DNA from: Hydractinia symbiolongicarpus
Lineage: Eukaryota; Cnidaria; Hydrozoa; Anthoathecata; Hydractiniidae
DNA length: 64,000 nt
Assembly: GCF_029227915.1 (NCBI RefSeq)
Contig: NC_079884.1
Span: 3,596,001 to 3,660,000 of the forward strand
Reading direction: 5' to 3'
Position 1 is the stretch's first letter. Every line of letters starts with the position of its first letter. The notes beneath the pieces were generated by a model that ran no database searches, was not told the DNA's origin, and saw nothing but the letters and a program-made list of their open reading frames with translations. This document shows positions 23,961-36,301 of this stretch, piece by piece. The position numbers were made by a program, and so were the translations under genes.

Positions 23961-25228
23961 TATATACAGGAAGTGTACTTCATGATCCTCGTCTTGACCA
24001 AATTGCACACCATACTGAATTATATGAACCAACTTACCATACAACAAAGAAAACAATGTAAAAAGCGAAACAGGTGGTTAATTTGCTGCGTTGTGCTTGA
24101 ACAGTGTATTTCAATTTAAAATAAACCAGCCGTTTCGGCAGGAAGTTCTACAGCGTATTACTGAAATATGAAATTCGTAGAAAAATGAGTTCAAATTTAA
24201 AAACACTGCTTTTATGAAACCTAAATGAAACAAAAAGCAATAAAAACAACGATTTTTGATTTATTTCGTTTTTTAAAACAAATTTTAGCCTGTTGAAACA
24301 TGTTTTACGAGATACAAATGTAGCTTTGGTAAATTCCAGATCACTTAAAAGATAACAAAAACGACCGTAGCAGCCTGGTACTAGCGAAACCAACAAAGTA
24401 TAGTCTGTTATAACACCCAAAAACTAATAATTTCCGTACCGCTACACTAGACTGGCATCCTGTCGTGCTTCACTAGTCTCGGTAGTAGAAACGGCAAGGT
24501 GCCCATCTCTAGAGATAGAATTATCACAAATTACAGTGCCGATCTCCAGAGAGGAAAACTTCACATATTTGCAACAAACTTTTCCGACGGATTGACACGG
24601 ATTGTTTTTGATTCTCGTGCGGCCTAATAACTCGGCTCTGGGTTGGGAAACGGGGTCGAAAAACCGCGAAATTTTATTTTTGGTAGGTTTCACTTTCGTT
24701 TAATCAGTCCACCATCTTTGTCCCCGTGTTGCCGCGACAAAAGCCCGGCCAACAGTCAAAGTGCAAGTCTCTTCTTTTTTAATTGTCATTTTTTTGTTGT
24801 AATGTCGTATATTTTCTTGATTATTTGGAATATGTTTGATTAGAGTTTTTATCAAATATTCATAGCCAGGTAGCTAGCTACTGCATGCAGAACAGGACAG
24901 TTAGAGTGTATAAGCATCTGATAAAGCCACACAGTAGCTAAAAACAAGCAATTCGTCTAGTTAGGCGAGAAGTGTGCTCTATTAAGCCTGGTTCTGCCTA
25001 TTCGGCGATTTGGTTCAGCTTTGTTGACGTAGTGATTATTGACATTTTGCTTAATTGACGAATCGCATTTGTGCTAGCTACATCCGCCATTTTTAAAATT
25101 CCACTGAGTGAAAGCCAAGCTAGTTCGTAGGGGGAAGAATGCAAAAAAGTGTGGAAACGGAAGAATAATTAGCTAACAAAAGGAAACCACAAGAAAAATC
25201 TGTCTGGAAATAATGCTTAGCTAGCTAT

Positions 25229-25561
25229 GGGGCCTTCGAAAAAAAAATTTCGGGCCCAATTAGCAGGATATCGCCGCTAAGATTCCAACCCTCTCCCCCC
25301 TCTTTTAGCGGATTTCCGTCCGTGAAATACACACATTCGGATAAATCTTCGAAGGCTCACGGGCGTGTTTTGTACATAAAAGTTATCGGAATTGATGACA
25401 AGAGGAATTATGCTCACAAACAACAAAGAATTTTCAGGCCACAAACAAATTTTTAAAATTTCTCAATCTCTAGCGGTTTTTTTTTTCAAACTTGAGACCC
25501 CCCCCCCCCCTTAGCGGCGATATCCTGCTAACGGGGCCCGAAAAAATTTTTCAAAGGCCCC
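25229..25561. mobile_element. MITE with ~50-bp TIRs
   Basis: The left end (GGGGCCTTCGAAAAA... to TAGCAGGATATCGCCGCTAA) is repeated in inverted form on the right (TTAGCGGCGATATCCTGCTA ... AAGGCCCC) with few mismatches. About 333 bp. A C-run lies just inside the right TIR. No clear target duplication and no ORF of note. Confidence 0.8.
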
Positions 25562-26035
25562 TTTCTAGATTTCGCTCTAAAAAATTATCTTTGCTCAAAC
25601 TTCTTAACATTGTTCTTAAAACTTCAAAATGTGTTAAAATACAGAAACTCCACCTCCAAAAAAATTGTTATGACGTCAAGCCGAATCGCCAAATGGGCTA
25701 ATGGTGCGCATGATGCGCTATTAGCCTATGTCCATCATAGCGTGAATGTGAAAGTACCTTCTTTTCTCACAACTAAAATAACTGTTAGCTTATCATTAGC
25801 TAATAATATTTAAGAAATTTGATTTCAAAAAGTTGGCAAACTGCTCACTAAGCTCACTTTCAGCAATCTTCAAAGAAAGTTGATAAATATCATGCTTAAA
25901 CCAATTTATGTTTTGAAAAACAGTACATATATATAGCTAATTCGTTGTGTCATTTGAAACTCAAAATGGAAGGCAGATTTAAAAAAGTCAAGATATATCG
26001 TGATTGCAAATTGTTGGTCACTTATTAACCAAATA

Positions 26036-26513
26036 TTACTGCTGCAACAATGTTCTTAAATAAAATAAATGATTAAACTCACACAGTAAAAGTGCAAATA
26101 TGCAGTAGAGAAAAATAGAATCTGACTTCCAGTCTCTAAGGATGGAGATGGAATCCAGTGGAACTCCAGCTTCCAGTGCATATGTGGCACCACCCTGTCG
26201 AAATGAGCCCATATAGGTGGGCAGGAACCCCAAGCTCTGTCAAAACTTTCTTAATGCAGGCCAAAAAGGATCGATAGGTAAAAGTACTAGTAGCGAATGA
26301 GGCAGAGTCATGCCAGCATAATGCTTGAAACTTAGCTGGTACATCAGGCATAAGAGAAAATGTGTGATCGACAACAGCAACTGGGCACAAAGGGTGATGA
26401 TGGAATAGCCACCAGCGGAACAGTAATAGTACGCTGTCGCAACTGGATGGTTTTACTCCAGTGAACTGAGTTAAAACAACAAATATTTCTTTAGAGTCCA
26501 GAAAAAAGAACAA
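26036..26513 (-). pseudogene. Tyrosine-recombinase relic (DIRS/Crypton-like), frameshifted
   Basis: Two overlapping minus-strand frames give the pieces. One (26136-26513) carries VLTELGVPAHLYGLISTG; the other (26036-26233) carries MGSFRQGGATYALEAGVP and ISILRDWKSDSIFLYC. The second resembles the C-terminal HxxR ... Y box of tyrosine recombinases found in DIRS/Ngaro retroelements and Cryptons. The family H before SFR appears changed to M. A shift near 26190-26230 breaks the frame and no other part of the element is visible, so it is a dead fragment. Confidence 0.6.
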
Positions 26514-26772
26514 AACAACTATTGGCTGGTAATTTTCTTTTATTTTTTAATGAAATTTAAAAAAGTGAAGCAATGTTAGGCCATTTTTGAGAATCTGAAA
26601 TTCAAAAACAATTTCACCACCCAATCAGGTAAGTGCCACTTTGTGGCTCTGTTAATCCATCTTTAGTATCTAAAAAAGATTTTCATAGCTATGATGTTTT
26701 TTTTTCTCTTTGAAAATATAGTTACATATATAGTTATATATAACATTTTATATATTAAATGCACTAGGTTAA

Positions 26773-26791
26773 GGGGGGGGGGGGGGGGGGG
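26773..26791. repeat. Homopolymer G run (19)
   Basis: Nineteen consecutive G in otherwise AT-rich DNA. It can form a quadruplex and is prone to length error in sequencing. Confidence 0.95.
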
Positions 26792-27662
26792 ATTTATAGA
26801 TATACTTTTATATAATTTGCTTTCACAGTTTAGGAAATATAATAGTATAATATTTTTATATATATTTTTAAGTTGGGTAATAGGTTTTTCATGTGTAATC
26901 CTAAGTCTACACTTTTCTCTCGAAAAACTCATTTTTAAAAATAACTGTTATTACTGTTGTAACTAACCTGCATCTTTTTGATTAAATATAGACGAAAACT
27001 ATGTTTCCAGTAAACAAACTTTCAAAAACTTTTAGAAATATAGCTTTTTTAAATCTAATGTCAAGTTAAATGCCATAAATCTTTAAAATAGAAAATACTA
27101 TGGGTTATGTGTATGGGTTATGTATAAATGGGTTATGTAAAAGTTGTATATAAATATTAGAATGTCAATTTTGCTATAACAGAGAATACAAATATGAAAC
27201 TGACATTTAGAATGTTTGCTTATTGCAAACAATACTTTTGAAATATTTTAAAATGCAGCAGGTTAAAGTTGGCCTTAATTTCCCTTAGCCTTTTTAAAAT
27301 TAAATTAACAACAAAAGTTTCAACAAAAGGTATACAAGAATTTGAAACTTACCTTGAAACATGTAATGTACTTGTCTAAACAATTATAGATGTTGTTGTG
27401 CAAGTTAGCGATGTGATACTTTTGTATGTATATACATCTTAAAAACAATCAATATTTTTCCAGAAAGTAAAATCATTCCTAGACAATTTTTCAAGCTCTA
27501 TAAAAACAACTTCTTTTTTTGTGACAGGTATGTTCAATAAGAAAGAAATGGATAAACTGCCACCAGAAAAAGCTCCAGTTTAATTTTAGTTCCATTACGA
27601 TGTAACAAAAGTTGCAATATTTTCCAGATGTGTATTCGATTGTTGATGCTTTTAACTAATCA

Positions 27663-30600
27663 ATGATGTCAAATGAAAAAATACAATTAGATTTCGTGCT
27701 GGTGAAAAAGATAGAAAGATATCGAACTGATAACGATTTTATCCTCAAAACTGATATCACTACAAAGGATGCGTTTGATGTAACTTTATCTAACGAGTCA
27801 AGAAAAGTAAAATGTCTTTTACATCCAAAGTTGAATAGTCTTGTTTATAGGGGGATTTTAAATATTGGAAATGTTGTACAGGTGAAAAAGTACGAAGAAC
27901 TAGTTGATGACACTAACGTCAGTGTGCATGTGAATATTATTGTTTTAACTGACATTCAAATCCTTAGAAGTGTCTTTGCACAACAATCCATGCTTCATGA
28001 AGATGAATCTCTGGACAAGCCATTAGGTACATCAAAAGAATATTACCTGCCACTTTATAACAATGAAGATTTATACGGATCTGCTTGGGATAGACTTCAA
28101 AAAGAAATCAAAGTAACAGAAATTGGATTTTCTGATCTCACAACAATTAAGGCTCTTCAAAACAAGCAATCTAATTCAAAAGAGATGTTACCAGTTTTTG
28201 GGACTGTTATAGCAAAATCAAAATTAAATCACTATGATTCGAAAGGCAAGTGTAAATATCCATTTAATTTTTCGATTGAAGTTGAGCATGATAATACTAC
28301 ATGTAGCGTAACATTTTGGAACAAAGCATGTTTGTCTTATTTCAAACCTATACAAGTTGGACAGAATATTGTGTTGAAGAAATATCGTTTAAAAAGGAGA
28401 TATGCCAGTCGATCAAACACAATTTTTGGGATATCAAAGGATTCTGGATTGGAGTTGTCAATTAATCCTTCCAACCCAGAAGGAGAAGTTGAATTCTCCA
28501 ACGACAAGATTACAGATATTATTGTTTACAGGTATGTAATTTATGCCTAATTACATTTCGTGGCTATCAATTTTTGCAGATAATTTTTTGTAAAAGTTTT
28601 CAGGATAATTATTTTTGCAAATAATAAATGTTATTGAATATTTTTGGCTTATTGGGCTCTTCTTCACTTTGCAAAAAATATTTTTTTAATAATTTCCATT
28701 TGTTGATTTTTTAGCAGGTATTAATTTTTGCAAATTGGGACTAATATTTCACGAGTAAAGCAGAATTCTGCGAATTTTGCAAAAATTGCTGATAATTAGG
28801 GGCTATTTCTTTGGTACACAAGATTTGGATCTGCATGCACTATTTAACATTTCTTTGTTAATCTGGGGCAATCAGAATAAAATTTATAGGAGCAAATCAA
28901 TTGGTGCATTTAGGACTGTCAGAATTAATGATTGGACATAATAAGGTCAAATCTTTCTGGCCCTGGTCAATTTTTTGTTTGTTTGTTTGTTTGTTGATGA
29001 AACTTCTGAGATAAGAAATCATTTTGAATAATTTGCATTATTTAAAAAACACAGGGGGGTCCAAACTTACTATGCAAAAACATAAACGAAATTAGATACT
29101 TTTGCAGAATAGATTAACTTAAATCTGCTTTGGTTTCATAATTATACACAGCAAATTAAGAATTAGTATACAACAAATTTTGAAGCACATGGATTTAAAT
29201 TTCTGTTTTTTCGGTCACTTGGACCCGCGTATACAGATTTGAATCTTAGTTATGACAAAAATGGCTCCTAAGTAACATTTAAAATTGTTACACATATTCA
29301 TATTATTATCGTTATTATTTTTAGTTACTCTCTGTGCGTATATAGTTTGCTGGAAATTGTGTGCATTGATTTTTTCTAGCCATCCTATGTAAATAGCTAT
29401 TTAAATAGAACATAGTTGTTTTAGGTTTATCCTATTTCAGGTTTCTTCCATCATCTGTATTTGGTCGGAATCTTGTTCCTGTTGATAGCATTGCTGATGT
29501 AACAGGCTGCATATCTTTTATTGGGAGAATCGAACGTGAAAGAAAGAGCCTCAATACTCCTGTATTATCCTCTGGAGATTTCTGGATGTACCGTTGGTTG
29601 GTTTTAAAAGATGGTAACATTGAGTTTAGTTTCCAACTATTTATTTGGATTAGCAGTGTACAGACATTATTTGGGAGATGTAAATATTGACGTTTAAAGT
29701 AATCTCTATACTATAATACCAAAAATGATTTTTAATCAGATGTTGTCATGATCACAATAAACGTAAACAAATGAAGTTAGCATAACCGTAATTGGTACAC
29801 ACTAGTCATTCAAAAAACCCAGTTTTAGCACCTGGAATATATACAAAGTTTCACATTTTCATGATAAACTCCCATACCTTGTATTTCTTGCTGACACATA
29901 TTTCTTCATACAAATTTGTTTTTAAAAATTATCCAGCTCAAACCCAAACCGTTTTACATTTTAAGGCTGATGTTCACCTAGTAATTTTTGTAGATGCAAA
30001 AAAAAGTCTGTTTCTTTTATTTTATGTAATAAACAATAGGAGCGCAAACCTTCATAGTGAAAACAAATCAAATGAATTTTGTATTTTTTTATAAAAAGAA
30101 CATTAGGTGTACAATAGGGAGAGAGACAGACCCTTGAAACAAACCCTTAATTAAAAACAGGAGGAGGGCTCAGTTAAGAGTGTATTTAACAGAACCATGA
30201 CATTAGTATTATTGTTCTAGCAATGACAGTCTTGTATTTGTGAAATCCCAAACTTTTGTAACTTCGCTTTTAAAACAGGTATGCATACAGCAACTTTTTT
30301 TCGTCGTAGGTGTTTCCGACTTTGATATCAAAATAAAGATCTACGCTTGTTCACAATCTGAAACAGTGGACAAGTTAAAATGTGGTGACATGTTGGTGGC
30401 TACAAGAGTGCTGTGCAAAGGACACATCACTTCCTACACGGGGAAACAACGGATGCAGATGTATGCTGTATCTATAAGAGAAACACAACTCTATAGCATT
30501 TCAAGTGATTGGGAGTTAGATGATGTCAAAACACTTCCATTTGTTAAATATATTGGTTTCTTAAATGTGTTAAGGGTCAGTATGATAAATTTGTTTGTTT

Positions 30601-33600
30601 GTTTGTTTGTTTGCAGCTTTTTTAGTACCAACCGCAGATCAATTTTTTTGCAGCTTTCTGAGATTTCTCGGCTATTATGTTTGTTTTAGTAGCAACCAGT
30701 GGATCAATTTTCTTTTTTATTACCAGCAAAATTGGAACATTTAATGCAGCACTCTGTTCTTCTCCAATAGTCTAATGAAATTCGTTATGTGTAAGTCATT
30801 AGTTAGAAAAAAATATATAAATAATTAAAATTTGTAAACTTGCATAATTGCATAATTTGCAAGAAACATTGTTATTCTGTGTGAAAGAAGGTATGTGTAA
30901 AATTTTTTATCTCGGAAAATCGAGGTTTTCGATTTATTTATCTAAATCACCTTTTTAAATTTTTTATAAGAGTAAAATATGAATGCGAAGGATTAATAAA
31001 GATCTGTTGTGATAAATAGTAATAACGCGGACATTAGAAATAAGGCATCCTTACCAAGTACACAGACTCAACAAATTAAAACATTATTTTTTTAGTGGTC
31101 AAAGAATGCTAACTGTCGTCATTATCTTTCTCAAAACTCCTATGAAGGAGGGTACTTTAGCCATCCAGCGTTACCAGATGAATTAAACAACTATGTCAAT
31201 TCGTTTCCACTGCACTCCCCCTTTAAAGTTATATCAAGTGAAAACCTGGTGGAAATATGTGATAATATGCATGTGTATGAAACAATGCGGGTGAGCATCC
31301 AAGCTACTATTGCAGTCATTGAGTTTATCCCAGGTGCGTAAAAAACCTAACTAAAAATATTGAAAACATTAAAGGGAGTATTTTTACCTGTAATCTACAC
31401 GTATCGACACATCGAATAATGCTCTCCATCTTTCTGTTTTTAATCTGATATACGTACGTTTTGAAGAATATCTTTTTTGTGTGTTTTAGTACTATGCATT
31501 TTATACACATTTTCAGGCTTTTTTTAGTGAATATCTTTTCAAAGGATGGGAAAAAATGTATTTGGTGACATTATTGTTCAAATAACCGTAGTACAAGGAC
31601 AAAAAAAGTGGTTCTCTTTTGCAAATACATACTTTAGAAATCACAAATCATGTTCAAAAAGAATGAATTTAGAAGTCTTTTGCTACCCAGTTGTGCAATA
31701 AAGAGTACATATACAAATCTATGTATTTTGTATTGATTGAATTTTGAGGGTGCTTGCATTTAAGTACCTTTTTGCAGAAACATTTTTTGTTCTACTCTTT
31801 CTTTTAACATAATGGAAACAACGTTTGAGATCACAAGACTAGCCCTGTATCCTTGTATCTCCTAGGATTTGCTTCATTTTCTGATATCCCTACGTTTCCT
31901 TAATCTCTTTCTTTTAAGCTTTCCTCCTTCTCATAAAATATCCTAAAATTTTCTCCATTTCCTGATATTTTTAGGATTTTCTCCATCCTTTGTTATTATA
32001 ATTGTCTGTCTATTTGTGAGCCAAAATGGTAACTTATTCCTTTGATTTTTCCGAAAAAATTTTTAAGGCTAGGGGTTTATTAAAACGAAAATTAAACTAA
32101 GCTAGGGCGACACAAGGGACTTTTTTATTATTATGCGGCGAGACTTGTTTATTCCATGCACCGGAAAATGTTGCGCGTACATTTCAGTAATCCTAATATT
32201 TTCTTTATTTAATTTCTGCCAAGATATGCTCCAATTTTCTATGACTTTGTGATTATGTGATTAAATTTTGTGTAGTATTTGTTGAATTTGAGTTGAAATG
32301 TTTCTTTTATAGTTATAACTGACGCACCTAAAAGCCCTCTGAAAAGAAAGTCACCTCGCTTGAATTCAAGTGTGGGGAAGAGAAAACGATCTGGTGGATT
32401 AGTTGACGAACCTCAAAGCGAGTTTTCTGATTCTGGTAAGAGTCTATTGTGTTTACTTTTACAACGATCCTACCGAATTTCTCATTTTCTTCTTGAAAAA
32501 ACCTTAAGTGGAATCACATGAGCTGACCTGGTAAATAGCCTGGAAGTTAAAGGGAATTTTATAAGTTTGGGGAAAATGTGTGAGATTCAGAGTTTTGGGT
32601 AATATTTTACAGGGAGAGCTATTTTCCTTTTTTTTAAATATTCTTATTTAGACTTATATTTCGCTGTTTATTTTTTAACCAATTAGAATTCAATCATTAC
32701 TGGTTCCTTTTGAAAAAAATTATTCAAAATGAGTATTTTTTTTTCTAAAAGTGTGTTTACATTCAACATTTTAATTTTGGCGCCTACTCATGGTTTTTCG
32801 TGGAAATCAAAGAGGTTTTATTGTGCAACGAATCCGCCATTCAGAAATTCGCTCTATATTGAGTAGGCAATTTTTCTTTTGAAATCTTTTCTAGAGTACA
32901 TGTTCTTTTTAAACGCGTAGCATATTCAGGCTTAAATAGGGGAATTTTTTAGGCATAGGCTAAGGGTATTGCCCAACCTTGTTGTATCCTTCTGATGCGT
33001 TTTTTCCTATATCATCGGTATTTTAATCAGACACAGTCTTAAGCTGAATTAACACCAGAACACTACACTATCTAAACCTGGGCTTGTGTAATTATACTTC
33101 TATTTTTGTGGAGTTTTTTAAAAAGGTAAAAACAGGACCGTGTCATCCTACCTTTATCGCTCTTAAGGAAACGTTTAAGTTTTTAATTTGTTTCATCGAT
33201 ACTATAACATACTATAAGCGTAATTGTGTTTTTTCGCATAAGCATATCCCAGCCTTACTTCAAATTCTCACTTGCTTATGAAAAGAACATGTATATCCGA
33301 CCAATTATAGGATTTATTTCAATTATCTGTAAGTCAAGCATGTATAACTTTTCCTTAGGTTCGCAAAACTCTTCTCAGGAGGAAGCCGGACGATATCCTT
33401 TCCGCGTGATAGATAGAAATGGATTAGAGGTCAGCGATAAGATTAAAAACGTTGGTGACGTCGAGTTAACTGAAGAAAGTAAGCGTTCACTTACCGGTGG
33501 TCGAAAAGATCTGCACTGCATGCTGAGGATCCTGTTATTTGGTTTAAACAAGAAAGTCGCAGTAATGAGCTCACTTATTCCAAAACAAGATCCCTCCTCT

Positions 33601-33789
33601 GCTGAAGGCATCATATTAGACGTTCTGGAAGGGCGATCCATTCATAAGTTTGTACATAGACCCGAATCGTTTTTAGAAAACGCAGAAACAATGGTGAAAC
33701 CGGATGATAGATTTTTATTTGTGCTTGATTTGTATTATAAAGGGAAGAATGATGTAGAAGTTGTAATAAATCGAGGGTTTAGAGTTTGA
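27663..33789 (+). CDS. RADX: RADX-like RPA-related OB-fold protein, six exons, 699 aa
   Basis: Exons: 27663-28531, 29441-29613, 30310-30575, 31096-31333, 32313-32435 and 33359-33789. All introns are GT-AG, phases agree, and the total is 2100 nt. Exon 1 starts with an OB-like strand pattern (FDVTLSN, KCLLHPKLNSLVYRGIL, VVQVKKYEEL), then a second OB region. Exons 2-3 carry ADVTGCISFIGRIERE, FWMYRWLVLKDG and GDMLVATRVLCKGHI. This order matches my knowledge of RADX, a single-strand-DNA-binding relative of RPA1 that limits RAD51 at stalled forks in vertebrates. Exon 5 is basic and Ser-rich (KSPLKRKSPRLNSSVGKRKR), a likely nuclear-localisation linker. MEIOB and RPA1 are alternatives; RPA1's C-terminal zinc-binding OB is not seen. 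Start: the first of two adjacent ATGs. A non-coding 5' exon may lie upstream. Confidence 0.75.
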
Positions 33790-33980
33790 AAAGAATAGTT
33801 GACTTTTCGTGCAATGTACTGTTTTGGTTTTGCGTTAAGAGTAAGGGACATGCGCACGCATTTCAGTAGCTTGAAAGTATGAACAACGGACCACAGTAAT
33901 CAAAGAAATGTATCAGCAGTAAAAAAATATTCACTTTAAATTGAAACTTTTTAAGAGAAATGTATGGTTAAAAAGACTAA
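33790..33980. other. 3' flank of RADX-like gene
   Basis: Short AT-rich flank ending in the TAA copy (33978-33980) of the Harbinger target duplication. Confidence 0.5.
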
Positions 33981-34262
33981 GGGGCTGTTTATATGAGAGG
34001 CGGGACGGGACGATTGCCGGGACGGGACGTTTGCCGGGATCCCGCTCTCATTAATAATTATACTTAAAATCACTTTGCGTTTATATGAAAATTTTTTGTC
34101 CCGGGACAATTTCGTCCCGTCCCGGCTGAGCGGGATCCCGCTTGAGCTAAGCGGGATCCCGGCTTAGGCGGGACGTTTTTTTTCATATAAACACACCGTC
34201 CCGGGACAAACGAGGTAATATTTGCACTATCAGCATATTTCAATAGAAAGAAAAAAACAAAC

Positions 34263-34514
34263 ATGGCTGCTAAACGTACACTTGTTAAGAAGCCAACAGA
34301 TGTTCCAACCAAGAAAAAGTGTTTTAGATTCAATGATGAAATGGTTTTTAACCTCATTAACTGTCTATTAGATTATAAAGCAAAGTGTGAGTTTGAGAAC
34401 ATTGATTTTGATGCAGACAAACCAATGCAATACAAAGTCATTCGAACTGAGTTGGCAAAATACTGCCTGAACGTTAAGAGAAAAATACATTTTGTAAGAA
34501 AAATAATCTTGTGA
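34263..34514 (+). pseudogene. Truncated Myb/SANT-like protein of the Harbinger element
   Basis: The first ~67 codons (MAAKRTLVKKPTDVPTKKKC, FNDEMVFNLINCLLDYK, FENIDFDADKP) look like the start of the trihelix/Myb-like DNA-binding partner protein that Harbinger elements encode beside the transposase. From about 34465 the frame runs into antisense transposase sequence (LNVKRKIHFVRKIIL), so the natural C-terminus is lost. Confidence 0.7.
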
Positions 34515-35207
34515 GTGTTCACTAGGTCGTAAAATTTGTACGTGGGTGCCATCTATGCAGCCAAAAGCTTGCGTCATTCCAAATTTGGCCTCAAATTCTC
34601 CTACTTTTTCAAGCATCTCTTCTTTCGTTTTTGGCAGGGCTATGTATTTTGGTCCAAGCTTGTAAGTTATGCAGTTACAAACATCTCTTATGACTTTTGA
34701 CACCGTAGATATGTGCAGGCCAAAAGTGTTTGCTGTCATTGACAAAGATCCTGTGTCTTTCAAGTAGTACAACGTTACTGCAACTTTTTTTTCTGCAGAC
34801 AAGGCTCGATAATTTGGAGATGTGTTGTCAGGAGTAATCCATATGCGTATTTGATCTACTAAATCAGTAAACATAGCCTTTGTCATTCTGAAGTTCTTTT
34901 TCCAATCCTCCTCGGGAAGAACATCAAAAAACATGTTCAACCACCACTGTTCCACTCGTCCTTGTTTGAACCATGTTGAACGAGGAATTCGGTTTTTCCT
35001 TTGCTCTTTCAATGCTTTCTGTTTTTTTATCCAACAGTTTCTTTTGCTTTCACTCAAAAGTGATGCAGTTAAAAGAGTTCTATAGTGAGTGTATTGAAGT
35101 GCTAAAATCATTAACAATGTATTGAGCTGCAACAACAATGTTGATGATGTTAAAAAAATCTTTTTATTCGCTTGCAATTTTGTTTTGTTTTCGTTTTGAC
35201 GCGCCAT
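34368..35207 (-). pseudogene. Truncated Harbinger (HARBI1/DDE_Tnp_4-like) transposase
   Basis: 279 codons from ATG 35207. The N-terminal part carries FRMTKAMFTDLVDQIR, then a helix-turn-helix-like region (SMTANTFGLHISTVSKVIRD) and the first catalytic block FGCIDGTHVQI, holding the first Asp of the DDE triad, then FSYKMYFSLNVQAV. Just after this the frame crosses the deletion point into antisense Myb-like sequence. The second Asp and the Glu are missing, so no active enzyme can be made. Confidence 0.85.
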
Positions 35208-35338
35208 TATACTTTAGAAAAATTTAAATTTGGCGCTTGTGTTGTGAAATCGTCCTGGCGCACTTTTTTCCATATAAAGGCGGGATAAAATCATCCCGGC
35301 AATCGTCCCGTCCCGCCTCTTATATAAACAGCCCCTAA

Positions 35339-36301
35339 CCCCCGTGAGTTTTAGATCTCGTGTTTTCTCAAAAACTCAATTTCTTTAATAACAATTTTTC
35401 TCTACATGGTCCTGCTTTTTATTTTACCTCCCAGAATGCGTGTTCATGCACAAAAATTTGCAAATTTTTGTAAACATTGGCAAGTCATCCATAAAACCTT
35501 CTGTACTTTCTAGTGTGTTAAATTACTAAGTGTTTGCTTACTCCGTTAGGTTTAACGGACGTAAATAAGTACTGGCATGAAAAAGGCGTCGGAAATGTTT
35601 GCGGCACGTGTTTACAAATTAAACTTTAATTTTAAGGTTAATTATCGCCGTCGCAAAACAAACGATTTTCGCGGGCATTTAATTTCTTACATGACAACAT
35701 TTTGGAATTTTGTCAAACAGGCAATTTTTAGATGTTTCGCAGAGAAGAAGTTAGACGTTTGTAGTCGGCAAATTATTCGCTGTCGTTGTCACACACTTTG
35801 ATCGCAAAAAAGTCGAAGGGATTGCCTCATCCATGCAAACATCCCAGTGCTTGATTCGTGATCTGCTGCTGATGTTCTTTGTAGTATTGTTTATCTCTGA
35901 CTTTTTCAACGGAACAAAAAAAAAGAGATCGTAAACATTTACACTTTTTTATAAGAACCAGGAAGTTTGCCTTTCAACCTGAGATGTTCTCTCTTTTTTC
36001 GCATGCTCCATCTTAATTTAATTTCCGCTCTCGACACGCGCGCATATCTTTAAAATCACATGAAGATAGAGATATAGACAGAGACAGCATAAAACCTCCG
36101 TCAATCTAATACTGAAAATCCCTTGCATACAAAATTGAGGAAGTTTGGACGCGTAGGTTTCATTTACGAACGGTGACTGAAAATACGGACCATTCTGTTA
36201 AATACATATCGTAATAGTAAAAATGCTACCCGAGTAGTGAACACTAGTTCCTTTGCTGACACGCGTTTCGAAGTGAACGATACACACATTCGCCATTAGT
36301 T
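35339..36301. other. Intergenic, presumed EIF3M promoter
   Basis: No ORF of note. The last ~300 bp before ATG 36302 are locally less AT-rich with several CG dinucleotides, as expected for a housekeeping promoter. No TATA box stands out. Confidence 0.4.

Larger units (their letters stand above)
16179..27662. other. Gene-poor stretch filled with repeats
   Basis: About 11.5 kb with no gene I can support. It holds tandem Helitron-like elements (17863-18163), a long hairpin (18438-18502), two tRNA-derived SINE heads (18551-18629, 20240-20475), TA microsatellites (about 21230-21252 and 22630-22650), a MITE-like block (23345-23745), two MITEs (23752-23960, 25229-25561), a recombinase relic (26036-26513) and a G19 run (26773-26791). 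Confidence 0.55.
33981..35335. mobile_element. PIF/Harbinger transposon, internally deleted
   Basis: The left terminus GGGGCTGTTTATATGAGAGG and the right terminus CCTCTTATATAAACAGCCCC are inverted copies, extended by GCGGGACGGGACGATTGCC on the left and its complement on the right. TAA on both sides (33978-33980, 35336-35338) is the 3-bp TWA duplication typical of PIF/Harbinger. Subterminal DNA is packed with GGGATCCCG palindromes and GGGACGG motifs, possible transposase sites. Inside are the 5' parts of the two genes normal for this superfamily, facing each other and fused at about 34461-34467. The copy is non-autonomous. Confidence 0.9.

Noticed and set aside
29432-29620. 62-codon minus ORF
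   Set aside because: Shadow of RADX-like exon 2 on the other strand.
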